Shown here: positions 54,375 through 63,353 of the stretch, piece after piece
How positions within the stretch are numbered: the first letter of the stretch is position 1
Layout of the letters: each line of letters begins with the position of its first letter
Assembly: GCF_016862975.1 (NCBI RefSeq)
Contig: NZ_BONZ01000013.1
Location: 186,001-250,000 of the forward strand
Reading direction: 5' to 3'
Length of the DNA stretch: 64,000 bases
From: Rugosimonospora africana
Lineage (GTDB): Bacteria; Actinomycetota; Actinomycetes; Mycobacteriales; Micromonosporaceae
Notes under the pieces: model-generated
The model's input: only the letters and a program-made list of their open reading frames with translations
What the model was told of the DNA's origin: nothing
Database searches by the model: none
Position numbers and translations under genes: made by a program

Positions 54375-55148
54375 ATGCGAATCGGAGCCCACGTCGACCC
54401 CGCCGACCCGCTCGCCGAAGCCACCGCCCGGCACGCCGAGGTGGTCCAGTTCTTCCTGGCCGACCCTCAGGGCTGGAAGGACCCGCAGGCCCGCGCCGAC
54501 GCCGACGCGTTGCGGGGTGCCGACGTCGATGTCTTCGTCCACGCTCCGTATGTCATCAACGTGGCCACGACGAACAACCGGATCCGGATTCCCAGCCGCA
54601 AGCTGCTGGTGAAGCACGCCGACGCGGCCCGGACGGTGGGCGCCCGGGGCCTGATCGTCCACGGCGGACACGTGGACAAGGGCGATCTCGCCACCGGCAT
54701 CGACAACTGGCGCAAGACGTTCGCATACGCCGAGGAGAGTGGCGGCTTCGCCACTCAGATCCTGATCGAAAACACGGCGGGCGGCGAGAATGCCTGTGCC
54801 CGCCGATTCGACGCGCTGGCCCGACTCTGGGACGTGGTCGGTGAGTTCGGCGTCGGCTTCTGCCTTGACACCTGTCACGCCCATGCCGGCGGTGAAGACC
54901 TGGTGGACATCGTCGACCGGGTGAAGGCGATCACCGGGCGGATCGATCTGATCCACGCGAACGATTCCAAGGATGGCTTCGATTCGGGACGGGACAGACA
55001 CGACAACCTGGGGTCAGGCAATATCGATCCAGATCTGGTCGTGGCGGTCATCCGGGCCGCCGACGCTCCGGTCGTCGTGGAGACGCCGGGCGGAGCGACC
55101 GGCCAGTCGGCCGACATTGCCTACCTGCGGAAGCGGTTGAACGGATGA
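54375..55148 (+). CDS. nfo: Endonuclease IV-type AP endonuclease
   Basis: A 257-residue TIM-barrel enzyme with three-metal site residues: VHAPY near residue 56, VHGGH near 96, ENTAGG near 132, DTCHAHAGG near 166, HANDSKD near 195 and RHDNLGSG near 207. It cuts 5' to abasic sites. It is smaller than E. coli Nfo, as is common in actinobacteria. Its stop overlaps the start of the following membrane gene by four bases (ATGA), which is surprising functionally. Confidence 0.92.
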   Translation: MRIGAHVDPADPLAEATARHAEVVQFFLADPQGWKDPQARADADALRGADVDVFVHAPYVINVATTNNRIRIPSRKLLVKHADAARTVGARGLIVHGGHVDKGDLATGIDNWRKTFAYAEESGGFATQILIENTAGGENACARRFDALARLWDVVGEFGVGFCLDTCHAHAGGEDLVDIVDRVKAITGRIDLIHANDSKDGFDSGRDRHDNLGSGNIDPDLVVAVIRAADAPVVVETPGGATGQSADIAYLRKRLNG

Positions 55149-57364
55149 GCGTGGATCAGGAAGGCTCGGCGGTCGTGCCGACCGTCGCGCCTGGCCCGGC
55201 GGCTGCCCAGGACCCTCCCGGCGAGGCCCGCACTCACGCGGAGGACACCGGCATGGCGGAGAACGCCGACGTGTCAGCGGACGCGACCGAGCCCGACGGC
55301 GACTCGAGCAGGGCGCCCGGGACCGGTCCGGCCGGCGAAACTCCCAGCGGGTCGGCGCGCGCCGACGCGTCCGGGGAAGACACCGCCGAAGCCACGGAGA
55401 AGTCGGCCACCGCGGGCGCGAGTGCCGGTGAGGCGAGCACCACCGACGCGAGCACCACCGACGCCGCCGGGACCCCGGACGCCGCCACGGCAGCGGCAGG
55501 CCCCACCACCGGGTCGGACACCGCCGCGGGCACCACGGACGCCGCCGGCGACCCGACCACGGAGACCGCCCCCGACGCCGCCGACCGCTGGACCCTGTTC
55601 GGCCCCGAGCCCGCACGGCGGGTCGGCCGGCTCCGCCGCGCCGTGGGGGGCACCGGGCGGTTCCTGGTTCACGAGTGGACCGTGGTCAGCCTGGCCGCGA
55701 TCGCGCTCGCCGTCGTGATGACCTGGCCGAGCGCGTGGCATCCGGCCAGCACCATCCCGTCCGACATCTGGGACCCCACCCTGCAAGCGTGGCAGCTCGC
55801 CTGGTCCGGGCACGCCATGCTCACCGACCCGCTGCACGTGTGGAACAGCAACTCGTTCTACCCCGACTCGTACAGTTTCGCGTTCTCCGACACCCTCTTC
55901 GGGTACTTCCCATTCGGCCTGGTCGGCACCGGACCCACCGCCGCGCTGATCCGGTACAACCTCCTATTCATCCTGCTGGAGGCGCTCGCGTTCGTCGGCG
56001 CTTACGCGCTGGTACGGCAGCTCGGTGCCCGGCGTACCGCGGCGGCCGTCGCCGGTGCCGCCTTCGCCTACGCTCCCTGGCGGTGGGGGCAGGCCGGGCA
56101 CATGCACGTCCTGTCGGTCGGCGGGATCGCGCTGTCCCTGGCGATGATCGCGCGCGGGCACGGGTTCTCGTTCACGAAGGGGCACCGGCGGGAACTCACC
56201 CGGCCGGGCTGGGCGTTCGCCGGCTGGTGCGTCGCCGCCTGGCAGATCAGCCTCGGTTTCGGCATCGGGCTCCCGTTCGTCTACGTGCTGGCCCTGGTCG
56301 TCATCGTGTCCGCCATCCGCTGGCTGCTGAAGGGCCGCCGGGCTCTCGGCCGCCGGCTGTTGCTGGCCGACGGCGTCGGGATCGTGGTGTTCGGCGCGGT
56401 CGGCCTGTTGATGGGCGTGCCGTACCTGGAGGTCATCAAGCAGCACCCGGAGGCGAAGCGCGGCCTCGACGCGATCGAGGCGTTCTCACCGAACCTGCAC
56501 TCGTTCATCACCGCGCCCGCCCAGTCGCTGCCCTGGGGGGCCGCGCACGCCGCCGCCCGGGCCACGATGATCGCCCCAGCCGAGACCACGCTGCTACCTG
56601 GTTTCATGCTGTACGGCCTCGCCGCGGCCGGCCTGTTCTTCTCGATCTGGTCGCTGCGCACCCGGCTGTGGCTGCTCGCCGGCACCCTGGTCAGCATCGT
56701 CCTGGCCGAGGGCACCGAGTTCTACGGCGGCGGCAAGTACACGTACGTGTTCCTCTACAAGTACCTGCCGTTCTTCTCCTCCAGCCGCACCCCCGGCCGC
56801 CTGGTCATCTGGACCACCCTGCTGCTCGCGATCCTCGCGGCCGGCGCGGTCGGGGCGTTGGTCGGCCGGTCCTATGACGTTGCCGCGGAGCGAGGACCGG
56901 TGGCCACCCGGCCCGGCCTGCTGCTGCGGGTGGCCACCCTGCTGCCGCTGCTGCTGGTACTGGCCGAGGGCACCAACTGGCACACGCTTCCGCATCCGGT
57001 CGTGCCCGCCCAGCCCGCCGCCCTGCGTACCGTCGACGGGCCGATGCTGGTGCTGCCGAGCGACGCGCTGATCGACGAAAACGTGATGCTCTGGTCGACG
57101 ACCAAGTTCCAGAAGATCGTCAACGGCGGCAGCGGTTTCTACCCGACCGATCAGCAGGAAGTGCGCAACGTCGCGAAGTCCTTCCCGGACCAGGCCAGCG
57201 TCGAGTATCTGCGCAACCTCGGGATCCGCGCCGTGGTGGTGCTCAAGCAGCAGGCGGCCGGCTCGACCGACTACTCCAAGGCCGCCTCGCCGGACGTGCC
57301 GTACCAGGACCTCGGCATCACCCGTCAGGATCTGGGCGACACGTTCGTCTACCGGCTCAGCTGA
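55145..57364 (+). CDS. Large GT-C-like integral membrane protein
   Basis: A 739-residue protein. The first 145 residues are a disordered, Ala/Thr/Asp/Gly-rich segment with low-complexity repeats (TTDASTTDAAGT). About eleven transmembrane helices follow. The first outer loop has IPSDIWDPTLQAWQLAW and NSFYPDSYSFAFSDTLFG, with the acidic residues and Asp pair expected in GT-C glycosyltransferases. The C-terminal 150 residues form an outer domain (FYPTDQQEVRNVAKSFPD). It is co-translated with endonuclease IV and converges on a GT87-like gene. Donor and acceptor are unknown. Confidence 0.75.
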   Translation: MSVDQEGSAVVPTVAPGPAAAQDPPGEARTHAEDTGMAENADVSADATEPDGDSSRAPGTGPAGETPSGSARADASGEDTAEATEKSATAGASAGEASTTDASTTDAAGTPDAATAAAGPTTGSDTAAGTTDAAGDPTTETAPDAADRWTLFGPEPARRVGRLRRAVGGTGRFLVHEWTVVSLAAIALAVVMTWPSAWHPASTIPSDIWDPTLQAWQLAWSGHAMLTDPLHVWNSNSFYPDSYSFAFSDTLFGYFPFGLVGTGPTAALIRYNLLFILLEALAFVGAYALVRQLGARRTAAAVAGAAFAYAPWRWGQAGHMHVLSVGGIALSLAMIARGHGFSFTKGHRRELTRPGWAFAGWCVAAWQISLGFGIGLPFVYVLALVVIVSAIRWLLKGRRALGRRLLLADGVGIVVFGAVGLLMGVPYLEVIKQHPEAKRGLDAIEAFSPNLHSFITAPAQSLPWGAAHAAARATMIAPAETTLLPGFMLYGLAAAGLFFSIWSLRTRLWLLAGTLVSIVLAEGTEFYGGGKYTYVFLYKYLPFFSSSRTPGRLVIWTTLLLAILAAGAVGALVGRSYDVAAERGPVATRPGLLLRVATLLPLLLVLAEGTNWHTLPHPVVPAQPAALRTVDGPMLVLPSDALIDENVMLWSTTKFQKIVNGGSGFYPTDQQEVRNVAKSFPDQASVEYLRNLGIRAVVVLKQQAAGSTDYSKAASPDVPYQDLGITRQDLGDTFVYRLS

Positions 57365-58880
57365 CGCTCGCGGATCCGGCGAGGGCCGTCTGGCCCCCTG
57401 CCGCTTGGCCCCCCGTCGGCTGGCCGCCGGCGGGGACGGCGTCTTCCTCGTCCTCCGGCCCCCCGCCCCACCAGGCGATCCACGGGGCGTCCGGGGCGCC
57501 GTCGAGCACGCCGCCCTCCGGGTCGTCGGAGTAGGTGTCTCGGACGACGTCGCGCTCAGGGCGCACGATGTCGCGGATCACGTACCCGGCCAGTACGCAC
57601 ACGGTGACGAGGCGCAGCAGGGCGGCAAGATCGAAGACGCTCTCCGGGAAGATGCCCTTGCCCGAGGCGCCGAGCAGCTCTCCATAGAAGGCGCAGAAGT
57701 AGATGACCTCTGCCGCCTGCCAGGCCAGGAAGGCTCCCCACCGGGGCCGGGCCAGTACGGCGAGTGGGAGCAGCCACAGCACGTACTGCTGCGACCAGAC
57801 CTTGGAGAAGACCAGGAACGCGGCCACCACCAGGAAGGCCACCTGCCCGAACCGGGGCCGGCGGGGTGCCATGAAGATCAGGAGTGCGATCCCGATGCAG
57901 CACACGGCGAAGAGCCCGTACTGCAGGTAGTTGACCGATGGGATGTTGGTCTGCAGGCGGTTGAAGCCGGGCAAGGCACCCAGGAACGGGAAGTGGACCC
58001 CCAGGTACCAGAGCGTGCCCCAGTCGATCCCCCGGGTCCGGTTGAGGCTGAAGAACTGGTCCCACGACTTGTGGTAGAGCAGGTACACCGGCGCGTTGAC
58101 GACGATCCAGGTGATCAAGCCGACCAGGCTGGCCGTGAAGGCTTGCGAGAACCGGCGTGCCCGTAGCCCGAGGAACAGCAGCGGGATGAACAGGAAGCCC
58201 GGCCACAGTTTGGCCGCCGTACCGAGCCCGAGCAGGATGCCGGCCGCCACCGGATGTCGTTTGGCCCACGCGTACACGCCGAACATCGCCAGCCCGACGG
58301 CGAGCAGATCCCAGTTCACGCTCGCGGTGAACAACAGTGCCGGGGCCGCCGCGAACAGCGCGGCGTCCCATGGTCGTCGTCGGCGCAGCGCGAGGATCAC
58401 CCCGACGGTGGCGATCGCGAGCCCGCCGAGCACGACCAGGTTGACGATGTAGAACGCCTCGCCCTGGTTGAAGCCCGGCCGATTCTCGCCGATCGCGTGC
58501 ACCGGGAGACCGATGAGCCCCATGAACGCGCCGGTCAGCACCGGGTACTCGACCGCGTGGTCGCGGTACGGCACCTTGCCGTCGGAGAGGCCCTCCGCGT
58601 AGTACAGCGCGAGCACGTCGGTGTAGCACATCTCGCGGTACTGCTTGTATCCCGTCCAGGCGCCGTTTTCACACGGCGACTTCTGCACCCAGTGCAGCGC
58701 GAGGGTCAGGCAGACCAGGGCCATGACGATCCGGCCGGCGGTCCAGAACCGCCCGGACCGCCGGGGCACCGCGTGCGAGCCGACCGGGCCACCGACGGCC
58801 TCGGACAGCCCGCGCACGAACTCATCGGACCGGGACGGCGCATCCATCGATGACCGTTCGGGCTCTGCGCTCAGCGTCAC
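57357..58880 (-). CDS. GT87-family membrane glycosyltransferase-like protein
   Basis: About 507 residues with ten to twelve helices. YTDVLALYYAEGLSDGKVPY followed by VEYPVLTGAFMGL is the GT87/GT-C loop with the catalytic-type Asp. It is similar in layout to M. tuberculosis Rv0051, which also sits beside ponA1 and the rpsF cluster. The C-terminal tail of about 60 residues is disordered and Gly-rich. The start is uncertain; GTG 58880 is chosen, with ATG 58928 and ATG 58844 as alternatives. It is upstream-adjacent to the PBP gene on the same strand. Confidence 0.77.
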   Translation of the reverse strand: MTLSAEPERSSMDAPSRSDEFVRGLSEAVGGPVGSHAVPRRSGRFWTAGRIVMALVCLTLALHWVQKSPCENGAWTGYKQYREMCYTDVLALYYAEGLSDGKVPYRDHAVEYPVLTGAFMGLIGLPVHAIGENRPGFNQGEAFYIVNLVVLGGLAIATVGVILALRRRRPWDAALFAAAPALLFTASVNWDLLAVGLAMFGVYAWAKRHPVAAGILLGLGTAAKLWPGFLFIPLLFLGLRARRFSQAFTASLVGLITWIVVNAPVYLLYHKSWDQFFSLNRTRGIDWGTLWYLGVHFPFLGALPGFNRLQTNIPSVNYLQYGLFAVCCIGIALLIFMAPRRPRFGQVAFLVVAAFLVFSKVWSQQYVLWLLPLAVLARPRWGAFLAWQAAEVIYFCAFYGELLGASGKGIFPESVFDLAALLRLVTVCVLAGYVIRDIVRPERDVVRDTYSDDPEGGVLDGAPDAPWIAWWGGGPEDEEDAVPAGGQPTGGQAAGGQTALAGSASVS

Positions 58881-58964
58881 CGGTACATCCTGCCCCGGGA
58901 CGTGGTGGCTGCATAGCCCGACGCCCATCTGAATTCCGTTTGAGGTCCGTCGTGCCGCTTTGAC

Positions 58965-61865
58965 CTATCCGTTGGGCGGCGCCTGCTGCTGGTTCGTCGG
59001 TGGCACGTTGTTGTTGCCGCCATGCCCGCGGCCCCCGTTGTCCCCCTGGCCCGGGCAGAACGGCGGGGTCAGGCACGGCTGCTGTTGCTGCTGCTGTTGC
59101 TGCTGGTCTGGCGGTGGCGCCTGCGGCTGCGGCGACTGCTCGTTGCCCTTGGTCGCGTCACCGACGTGCTTGGGATCCGGCAGCTTCACCTTCTTCATGC
59201 CCTTGGACGCGAGATCCATGTACGTCTTCCAGACCGTACCCGGAAGGTCGGCGCCGTTGATGTCCTTCAGATTGCCGTTGTCGTCCTTCCACTTGACGAT
59301 CGGATTCTTCGGGTCACGGCTGCCGATGTGCACCACGGTGGCCAACTGCGGGGTGAAGCCCGCGTACCAGCCGTCCTGGTTGTGGGCGGTGTTGCCGTAC
59401 TGCCAGGTACCGGTCTTGGCCGCCGCCTCCCGGCCACCCGCCAGCTTGTTCTTGGACAAGCCGTTCTGGATCACGCTCTGCATCGCCCAGGTCTCGTCGT
59501 CGATCTCCTGCTGGGTCAGGTGCGCCGTCTGCGCGGTGTTGGTCTGCCGGAGCCGCTCCTCGTAGACGAGGTTGGAGCCCTGGTAGACCTTTTCGACGAA
59601 GTGCGAGGGCGCCGAGATGCCGCGCGCCGCCAGGGTGGCGACACCGGTCGCGTTGTCCAGCACCGTGGTTCCGTACTGACCGATCGAGAGCTCGTTACCG
59701 AAGTACTTCGGCGACAGCTGCGCCCCGGTGTAGTTGGCGAGGTCGAAGCGCTTGTCGATGGTGCTCTTCGGGTTGGCGGGGTCCGGCACCGGCGCCCACA
59801 GGTGCTCGATGCCCATCGCCTTGGCCATGTCGATGATGTTGCTGGCGTGCACCACGTCGCCAACGCCGAAGAACACGGTGTTCATAGACTTCTGCAGCGC
59901 CATCTGCAGGGTGCAGACGTACTTGACGGGTTGGGTGTTCGCCGGGCAGCTGTCCCCGGCGCCGTCCGCGTTCGTCACCGGGCCGGCGGGACTCTTCGCC
60001 GTACGGTTCTGGTCCGGGAACTCCACCTTCGGTGCCCCGTTCCAGTACGAGTCGATCGAGATGCCCTGACTCAGCGCGGTGGCCAGGGTGTAGAGCTTGA
60101 ACGTCGAACCCGGCGGGAAGTGGGCACCGGTCCAGTTACCGTCGCCGAGGACCGGGTCGTCGTAGATGCCCGCGTAGTCGAGGCCGGAACCGTCGTGGCC
60201 GCCGAAGTAGGCTTTCACCCGGCCGGTCGAGGGTTCGATGGTGACCAGGGACGCCTGCAGGTTCGTCGGCTGGCCGCTCATGACCGACCCCTTGACCTTG
60301 TCGTCCGCGGTCTTGATCGCGTCCTGCTCCATGTTGTAGTCGATCGTCGTGATGATCTTGTAGCCACCGGTCTTCAACGTCTTCGTGTTGGCCAGTGCCT
60401 TGACGTCCGTCTGATGGCTCAGCTCAGCCATCACCTGGTGCAGGATGAAGCCGGTCGGCAGGTCCAGGCCGTACTGGCTGGCGTCCATGGTGTCGGCCGA
60501 CGGCTTGACCCAGTCGGTCGGGTACGTCAGCTTGCTCGCATCCGCCTGCGACATGAACTTGAGCTTCACCATGTTGGGCAGGATGTAGTTGCCCCACCGG
60601 TCCTTGGACTGGGCCAGGCCGTACGCCGGGTCGTAGCCGGGCGACGCGCTCGGATTGTTCAGGTCCGCCGGCTCGGGCTGCTTGATCACGCCGGCGATCA
60701 GAATGCCCTCGGCGGGAGTCAACTGGCTGACGCTCTTGTGGAAGTACGCCTGTGAGGCCGCCTCGATCCCGTACGCACCGCGTCCGAAGTACACGGTGTT
60801 GAGGTAGGCGTTCAGGATCTGGGCCTTGCTGTAGTCCTTCGTGAGCTTCATCGCGATCACCGCCTCGCGCAGCTTCCGCGCGTACGAGATGCCCTCCAGG
60901 TCGGCCATCTTCCGCGCGTACTGCTGGGTGATCGTCGACGCGCCCTCGCGGTCGCCACCGGTCACGTTGTTCACCAGCGCGCGCATGATGCCTCTGAAGT
61001 CCACGCCCTGGTTCGTGTAGAAGGTGTTGTCCTCGGCGGCCACCACCGCGTCCTGCACGTACTTCGGGATCTGGTTGATCCCGACGTTCGTCCGGTTCTG
61101 ATCGCCGATCTTGGCCATCTGGTGCTGGCCGTCGGCGTAGTAGATCGTCGTGGACTGTGCCGGCGTCGGCAGGGCGTCGGGCATCTTCACGCTGTCGAAG
61201 TAATAGGTACCGCCGACGACGATGACGCCCGACATCATGATCAACAGAGCGGCCGCGGCCAGGATGATGTTCCGCCGGCGGGTCCGCTTGCTCGTCTTCT
61301 TCTTACCGCCGGCGCCTCCCGCGCCGGCGCGGCCCCGACCCGGTCCGTTCGGGCCTCCCGGCCCGCCCGGCCCCGAACCGTCCGGGCCGACCGACGCACG
61401 GCCGACGGTCGCCCGGCCGGCCGGGGAGCCGCCCACCGAGGCGCTGCCCACAGAGGCACTACCGACAGAGGCGCTACCTACCGAGGCGCGGCCGGCGGAC
61501 GCCCGGCCCGCCGATGCCCGACCCGACGAGGCGCGTCCGGTCGACGCGCGGCCGGTCGAGCCGTAGTAGTCGTCCTGAGAGCTGGCCGGCCGGACCGAGG
61601 CACGCCCCGATCGCCCGGACCAGTCGCCCTCGTCCGCCCGCCCCGTACCTGGGACGCTCGCTGAGCCGCCGACCGACGCGCGGCCCGCGGAGGCACGACC
61701 GGCCGAGGCTGAGGCCCTTCCGGCACTCGACCGTCGCCCGGAGTCACCGTACGAGTCGTATCCGCTGCGGGAACGGTCGGCGCGATCGTCGTACCCATCG
61801 TCGGAACCCGGGGGACGGGCCCGACCGTGGGCAGCATTGTTCGAGTCGCCGTAGGACGGATTCAT
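58965..61865 (-). CDS. ponA: Bifunctional class A penicillin-binding protein (PonA type)
   Basis: A 966-residue protein. The first 195 residues are disordered, with five-residue repeats of GRAS/VGSAS type. One helix (NIILAAAALLIMMSGVIVVG) near 205 anchors it. The transglycosylase domain has EDNTFYTNQGVDFRG (catalytic Glu near 278) and GASTITQQYARK. The transpeptidase domain has PPGSTFK (Ser near 585), KSMN near 657 and AAKTGTW near 817. The C-terminus is Pro/Gly/Gln-rich with nine consecutive Gln. It polymerises and crosslinks peptidoglycan. No ribosome-binding site is seen before the ATG. Confidence 0.94.
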   Translation of the reverse strand: MNPSYGDSNNAAHGRARPPGSDDGYDDRADRSRSGYDSYGDSGRRSSAGRASASAGRASAGRASVGGSASVPGTGRADEGDWSGRSGRASVRPASSQDDYYGSTGRASTGRASSGRASAGRASAGRASVGSASVGSASVGSASVGGSPAGRATVGRASVGPDGSGPGGPGGPNGPGRGRAGAGGAGGKKKTSKRTRRRNIILAAAALLIMMSGVIVVGGTYYFDSVKMPDALPTPAQSTTIYYADGQHQMAKIGDQNRTNVGINQIPKYVQDAVVAAEDNTFYTNQGVDFRGIMRALVNNVTGGDREGASTITQQYARKMADLEGISYARKLREAVIAMKLTKDYSKAQILNAYLNTVYFGRGAYGIEAASQAYFHKSVSQLTPAEGILIAGVIKQPEPADLNNPSASPGYDPAYGLAQSKDRWGNYILPNMVKLKFMSQADASKLTYPTDWVKPSADTMDASQYGLDLPTGFILHQVMAELSHQTDVKALANTKTLKTGGYKIITTIDYNMEQDAIKTADDKVKGSVMSGQPTNLQASLVTIEPSTGRVKAYFGGHDGSGLDYAGIYDDPVLGDGNWTGAHFPPGSTFKLYTLATALSQGISIDSYWNGAPKVEFPDQNRTAKSPAGPVTNADGAGDSCPANTQPVKYVCTLQMALQKSMNTVFFGVGDVVHASNIIDMAKAMGIEHLWAPVPDPANPKSTIDKRFDLANYTGAQLSPKYFGNELSIGQYGTTVLDNATGVATLAARGISAPSHFVEKVYQGSNLVYEERLRQTNTAQTAHLTQQEIDDETWAMQSVIQNGLSKNKLAGGREAAAKTGTWQYGNTAHNQDGWYAGFTPQLATVVHIGSRDPKNPIVKWKDDNGNLKDINGADLPGTVWKTYMDLASKGMKKVKLPDPKHVGDATKGNEQSPQPQAPPPDQQQQQQQQQPCLTPPFCPGQGDNGGRGHGGNNNVPPTNQQQAPPNG
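61391..61560 (-). repeat. 15-bp repeats encoding GRASx/VGSAS units in the PBP gene
   Basis: GAGGC(G/A)C recurs at 15-base steps from about 61438, encoding at least eight five-residue units; further, less regular copies extend to 61391 and occur again at 61670-61720. The unit keeps the frame. Confidence 0.75.
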
Positions 61866-62107
61866 CTGTCACACCCTGCCGGTCGGGGTGGCGAGGGGAG
61901 AGACACCACCCGGTTGCCATGAGCGATGCTGCGAGGCTGCCCCATTCGTCGCGCGGACCTGCACCGCGATGTCGGGGTAGCACCACTCAGGCGGATCGGA
62001 CGGACGCGGCGACGGTGCCACGTCCGAATAAACGGGACAAATTAGGTTTCGATCGTGCGACTCATCCGCGGTCCGTGGGTTCCGGAAGCCGGCCGGGTGA
62101 GAGAACG

Positions 62108-62533
62108 TCATTCCGCGGCCTCGCGTCGCCGTCGAGTCGACGTGGGCGCGTTCGGGCCAGACTCGTCGAGCCCGGAACGGCCAAGCAGGTACTGCTCGAC
62201 GAGATGGTTCCATCCGCAGCCGCGGCACACTTCCACCACGAACACCTGGAACTCACGGAACGTCATGGCGAGGACGGGCAGTTCGGTCTTGGACCGGGCC
62301 TGTCCGGCGGACTGCTTGAGTTCGTCGCCATAGATGTAGTGGACGTGCGTCAGATTCTCCCGGCGACAGACCGGGCATCGGTCGTCGGTCAGTTCGCCGT
62401 GGAAGCGAGCAGCATTTTTCAGGTATGGCGAGGCATCGCAGACCTCGTAGATGCCCACCCGCCCCGAGTGCACCTCACGCAGCAGCGCTCGCTTCTGAAG
62501 CGAGTAGTCCACCACCTGCCGCTGCGTGCGCAT
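62108..62533 (-). CDS. DUF5318-family protein
   Basis: A 141-residue protein. It has a zinc-ribbon-like pair CPVC and CRGC (DDRCPVCRREN and VVEVCRGCGWNHLVEQYLLG), which fits DUF5318. The M. tuberculosis homologue Rv0049 lies in the same gene neighbourhood. Function is not known. ATG 62533 has TACCCT seven bases upstream and no ribosome-binding site, so it is probably leaderless. It is divergent from the PadR gene. Confidence 0.85.
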   Translation of the reverse strand: MRTQRQVVDYSLQKRALLREVHSGRVGIYEVCDASPYLKNAARFHGELTDDRCPVCRRENLTHVHYIYGDELKQSAGQARSKTELPVLAMTFREFQVFVVEVCRGCGWNHLVEQYLLGRSGLDESGPNAPTSTRRRREAAE

Positions 62534-62540
62534 GCGCACG

Positions 62541-62546
62541 AGGGTA
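62541..62546 (-). promoter_or_regulatory. -10 element TACCCT for the leaderless DUF5318 gene
   Basis: TACCCT on the reverse strand ends seven bases before the ATG at 62533. Confidence 0.55.
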
Positions 62547-62640
62547 CGCGCCTCCGGCCGGACGGGCGAGTTCGTGACTGTCCGTAACGCGACCGTGTGC
62601 GAAGTGGAATTGCCGGAGTCCGGGTCCGCGAGTAACGTAC

Positions 62641-62663
62641 CGATGTATCGGTCCGATACATCG
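62641..62663 (+). promoter_or_regulatory. PadR-type operator palindrome
   Basis: CGATGTATCG and CGATACATCG are perfect ten-base arms around GTC. The ATGT and ACAT outer parts match the usual PadR half-sites. The element lies four bases after a candidate -10 (TAACGT, about 62632-62637) and 14 bases before the GTG of padR, so it should overlap the transcription start and mediate autorepression. Confidence 0.75.
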
Positions 62664-62677
62664 AGAGGAGGCCGCCG

Positions 62678-63349
62678 GTGCTTGATCTCGCCATTCTCGG
62701 CCTCCTGCACGAGACTCCGATGCACGGATACGAGCTGCGCAAGCAGCTCGGCACCAAGCTCGGAGCGATTCGGGCGGCGATCTCCTACGGCTCGCTCTAC
62801 CCGACCCTGCGACGGCTGCAGGCCGCCGGGCTGATCACCGAGGGGGCTCCCGCCGAGCCGGTGACCGCCACCGAGGTACCGGCGCTGACCACCCGCCGCG
62901 GCCGGGTTGTTTACAAGATCACAGCCGAGGGCAAAGAGCGCTTCCAGGAGATGCTCGCCCAGGCCGGTCCGGAGACGTATGAGGACGCCGGCTTCGGCGT
63001 GCACTTCGCCTTCTTCGCCCGCACGGATCAGGACACCCGGTTGCGGATCCTGGAAGGCCGGCGGCGGCGGATCGAGGAGCGCCGGGAGGGGCTGCGCGAC
63101 GCGCTGACCCGGGCCGCCGAACGGATCGATGCGTACACCCTTGAACTGCAGCGACACGGCCTCGACGCCTGTGAGCGCGAGGTTCGCTGGCTGGAGGAGC
63201 TGATCGCTACAGAGCGCTCCGGCGGCCAACCCGGTCAGAACAGTCGGGCAACGCAGCCCGCTGGGCCGGGCGAGTCCAACACAACACCGCCTCCGCCTGG
63301 ATCATCCAGACATCTGCCGGAGCGGACCGAAGATGAAGAAGGAGGCTGA
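62678..63349 (+). CDS. PadR-family transcriptional regulator
   Basis: A 223-residue protein starting at GTG, with GAGAGGAGG upstream. The winged helix has [40 protein letters not shown] and [15 protein letters not shown], all PadR landmarks. The C-terminal helical domain ([20 protein letters not shown] onward) is of the longer Vir-type. A disordered Pro/Ser-rich tail follows. It is co-transcribed with ino1, four bases apart, so it probably controls inositol synthesis and its own expression through the palindrome upstream. Confidence 0.9.
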   Translation: MLDLAILGLLHETPMHGYELRKQLGTKLGAIRAAISYGSLYPTLRRLQAAGLITEGAPAEPVTATEVPALTTRRGRVVYKITAEGKERFQEMLAQAGPETYEDAGFGVHFAFFARTDQDTRLRILEGRRRRIEERREGLRDALTRAAERIDAYTLELQRHGLDACEREVRWLEELIATERSGGQPGQNSRATQPAGPGESNTTPPPPGSSRHLPERTEDEEGG

Positions 63350-63353
63350 TCAG

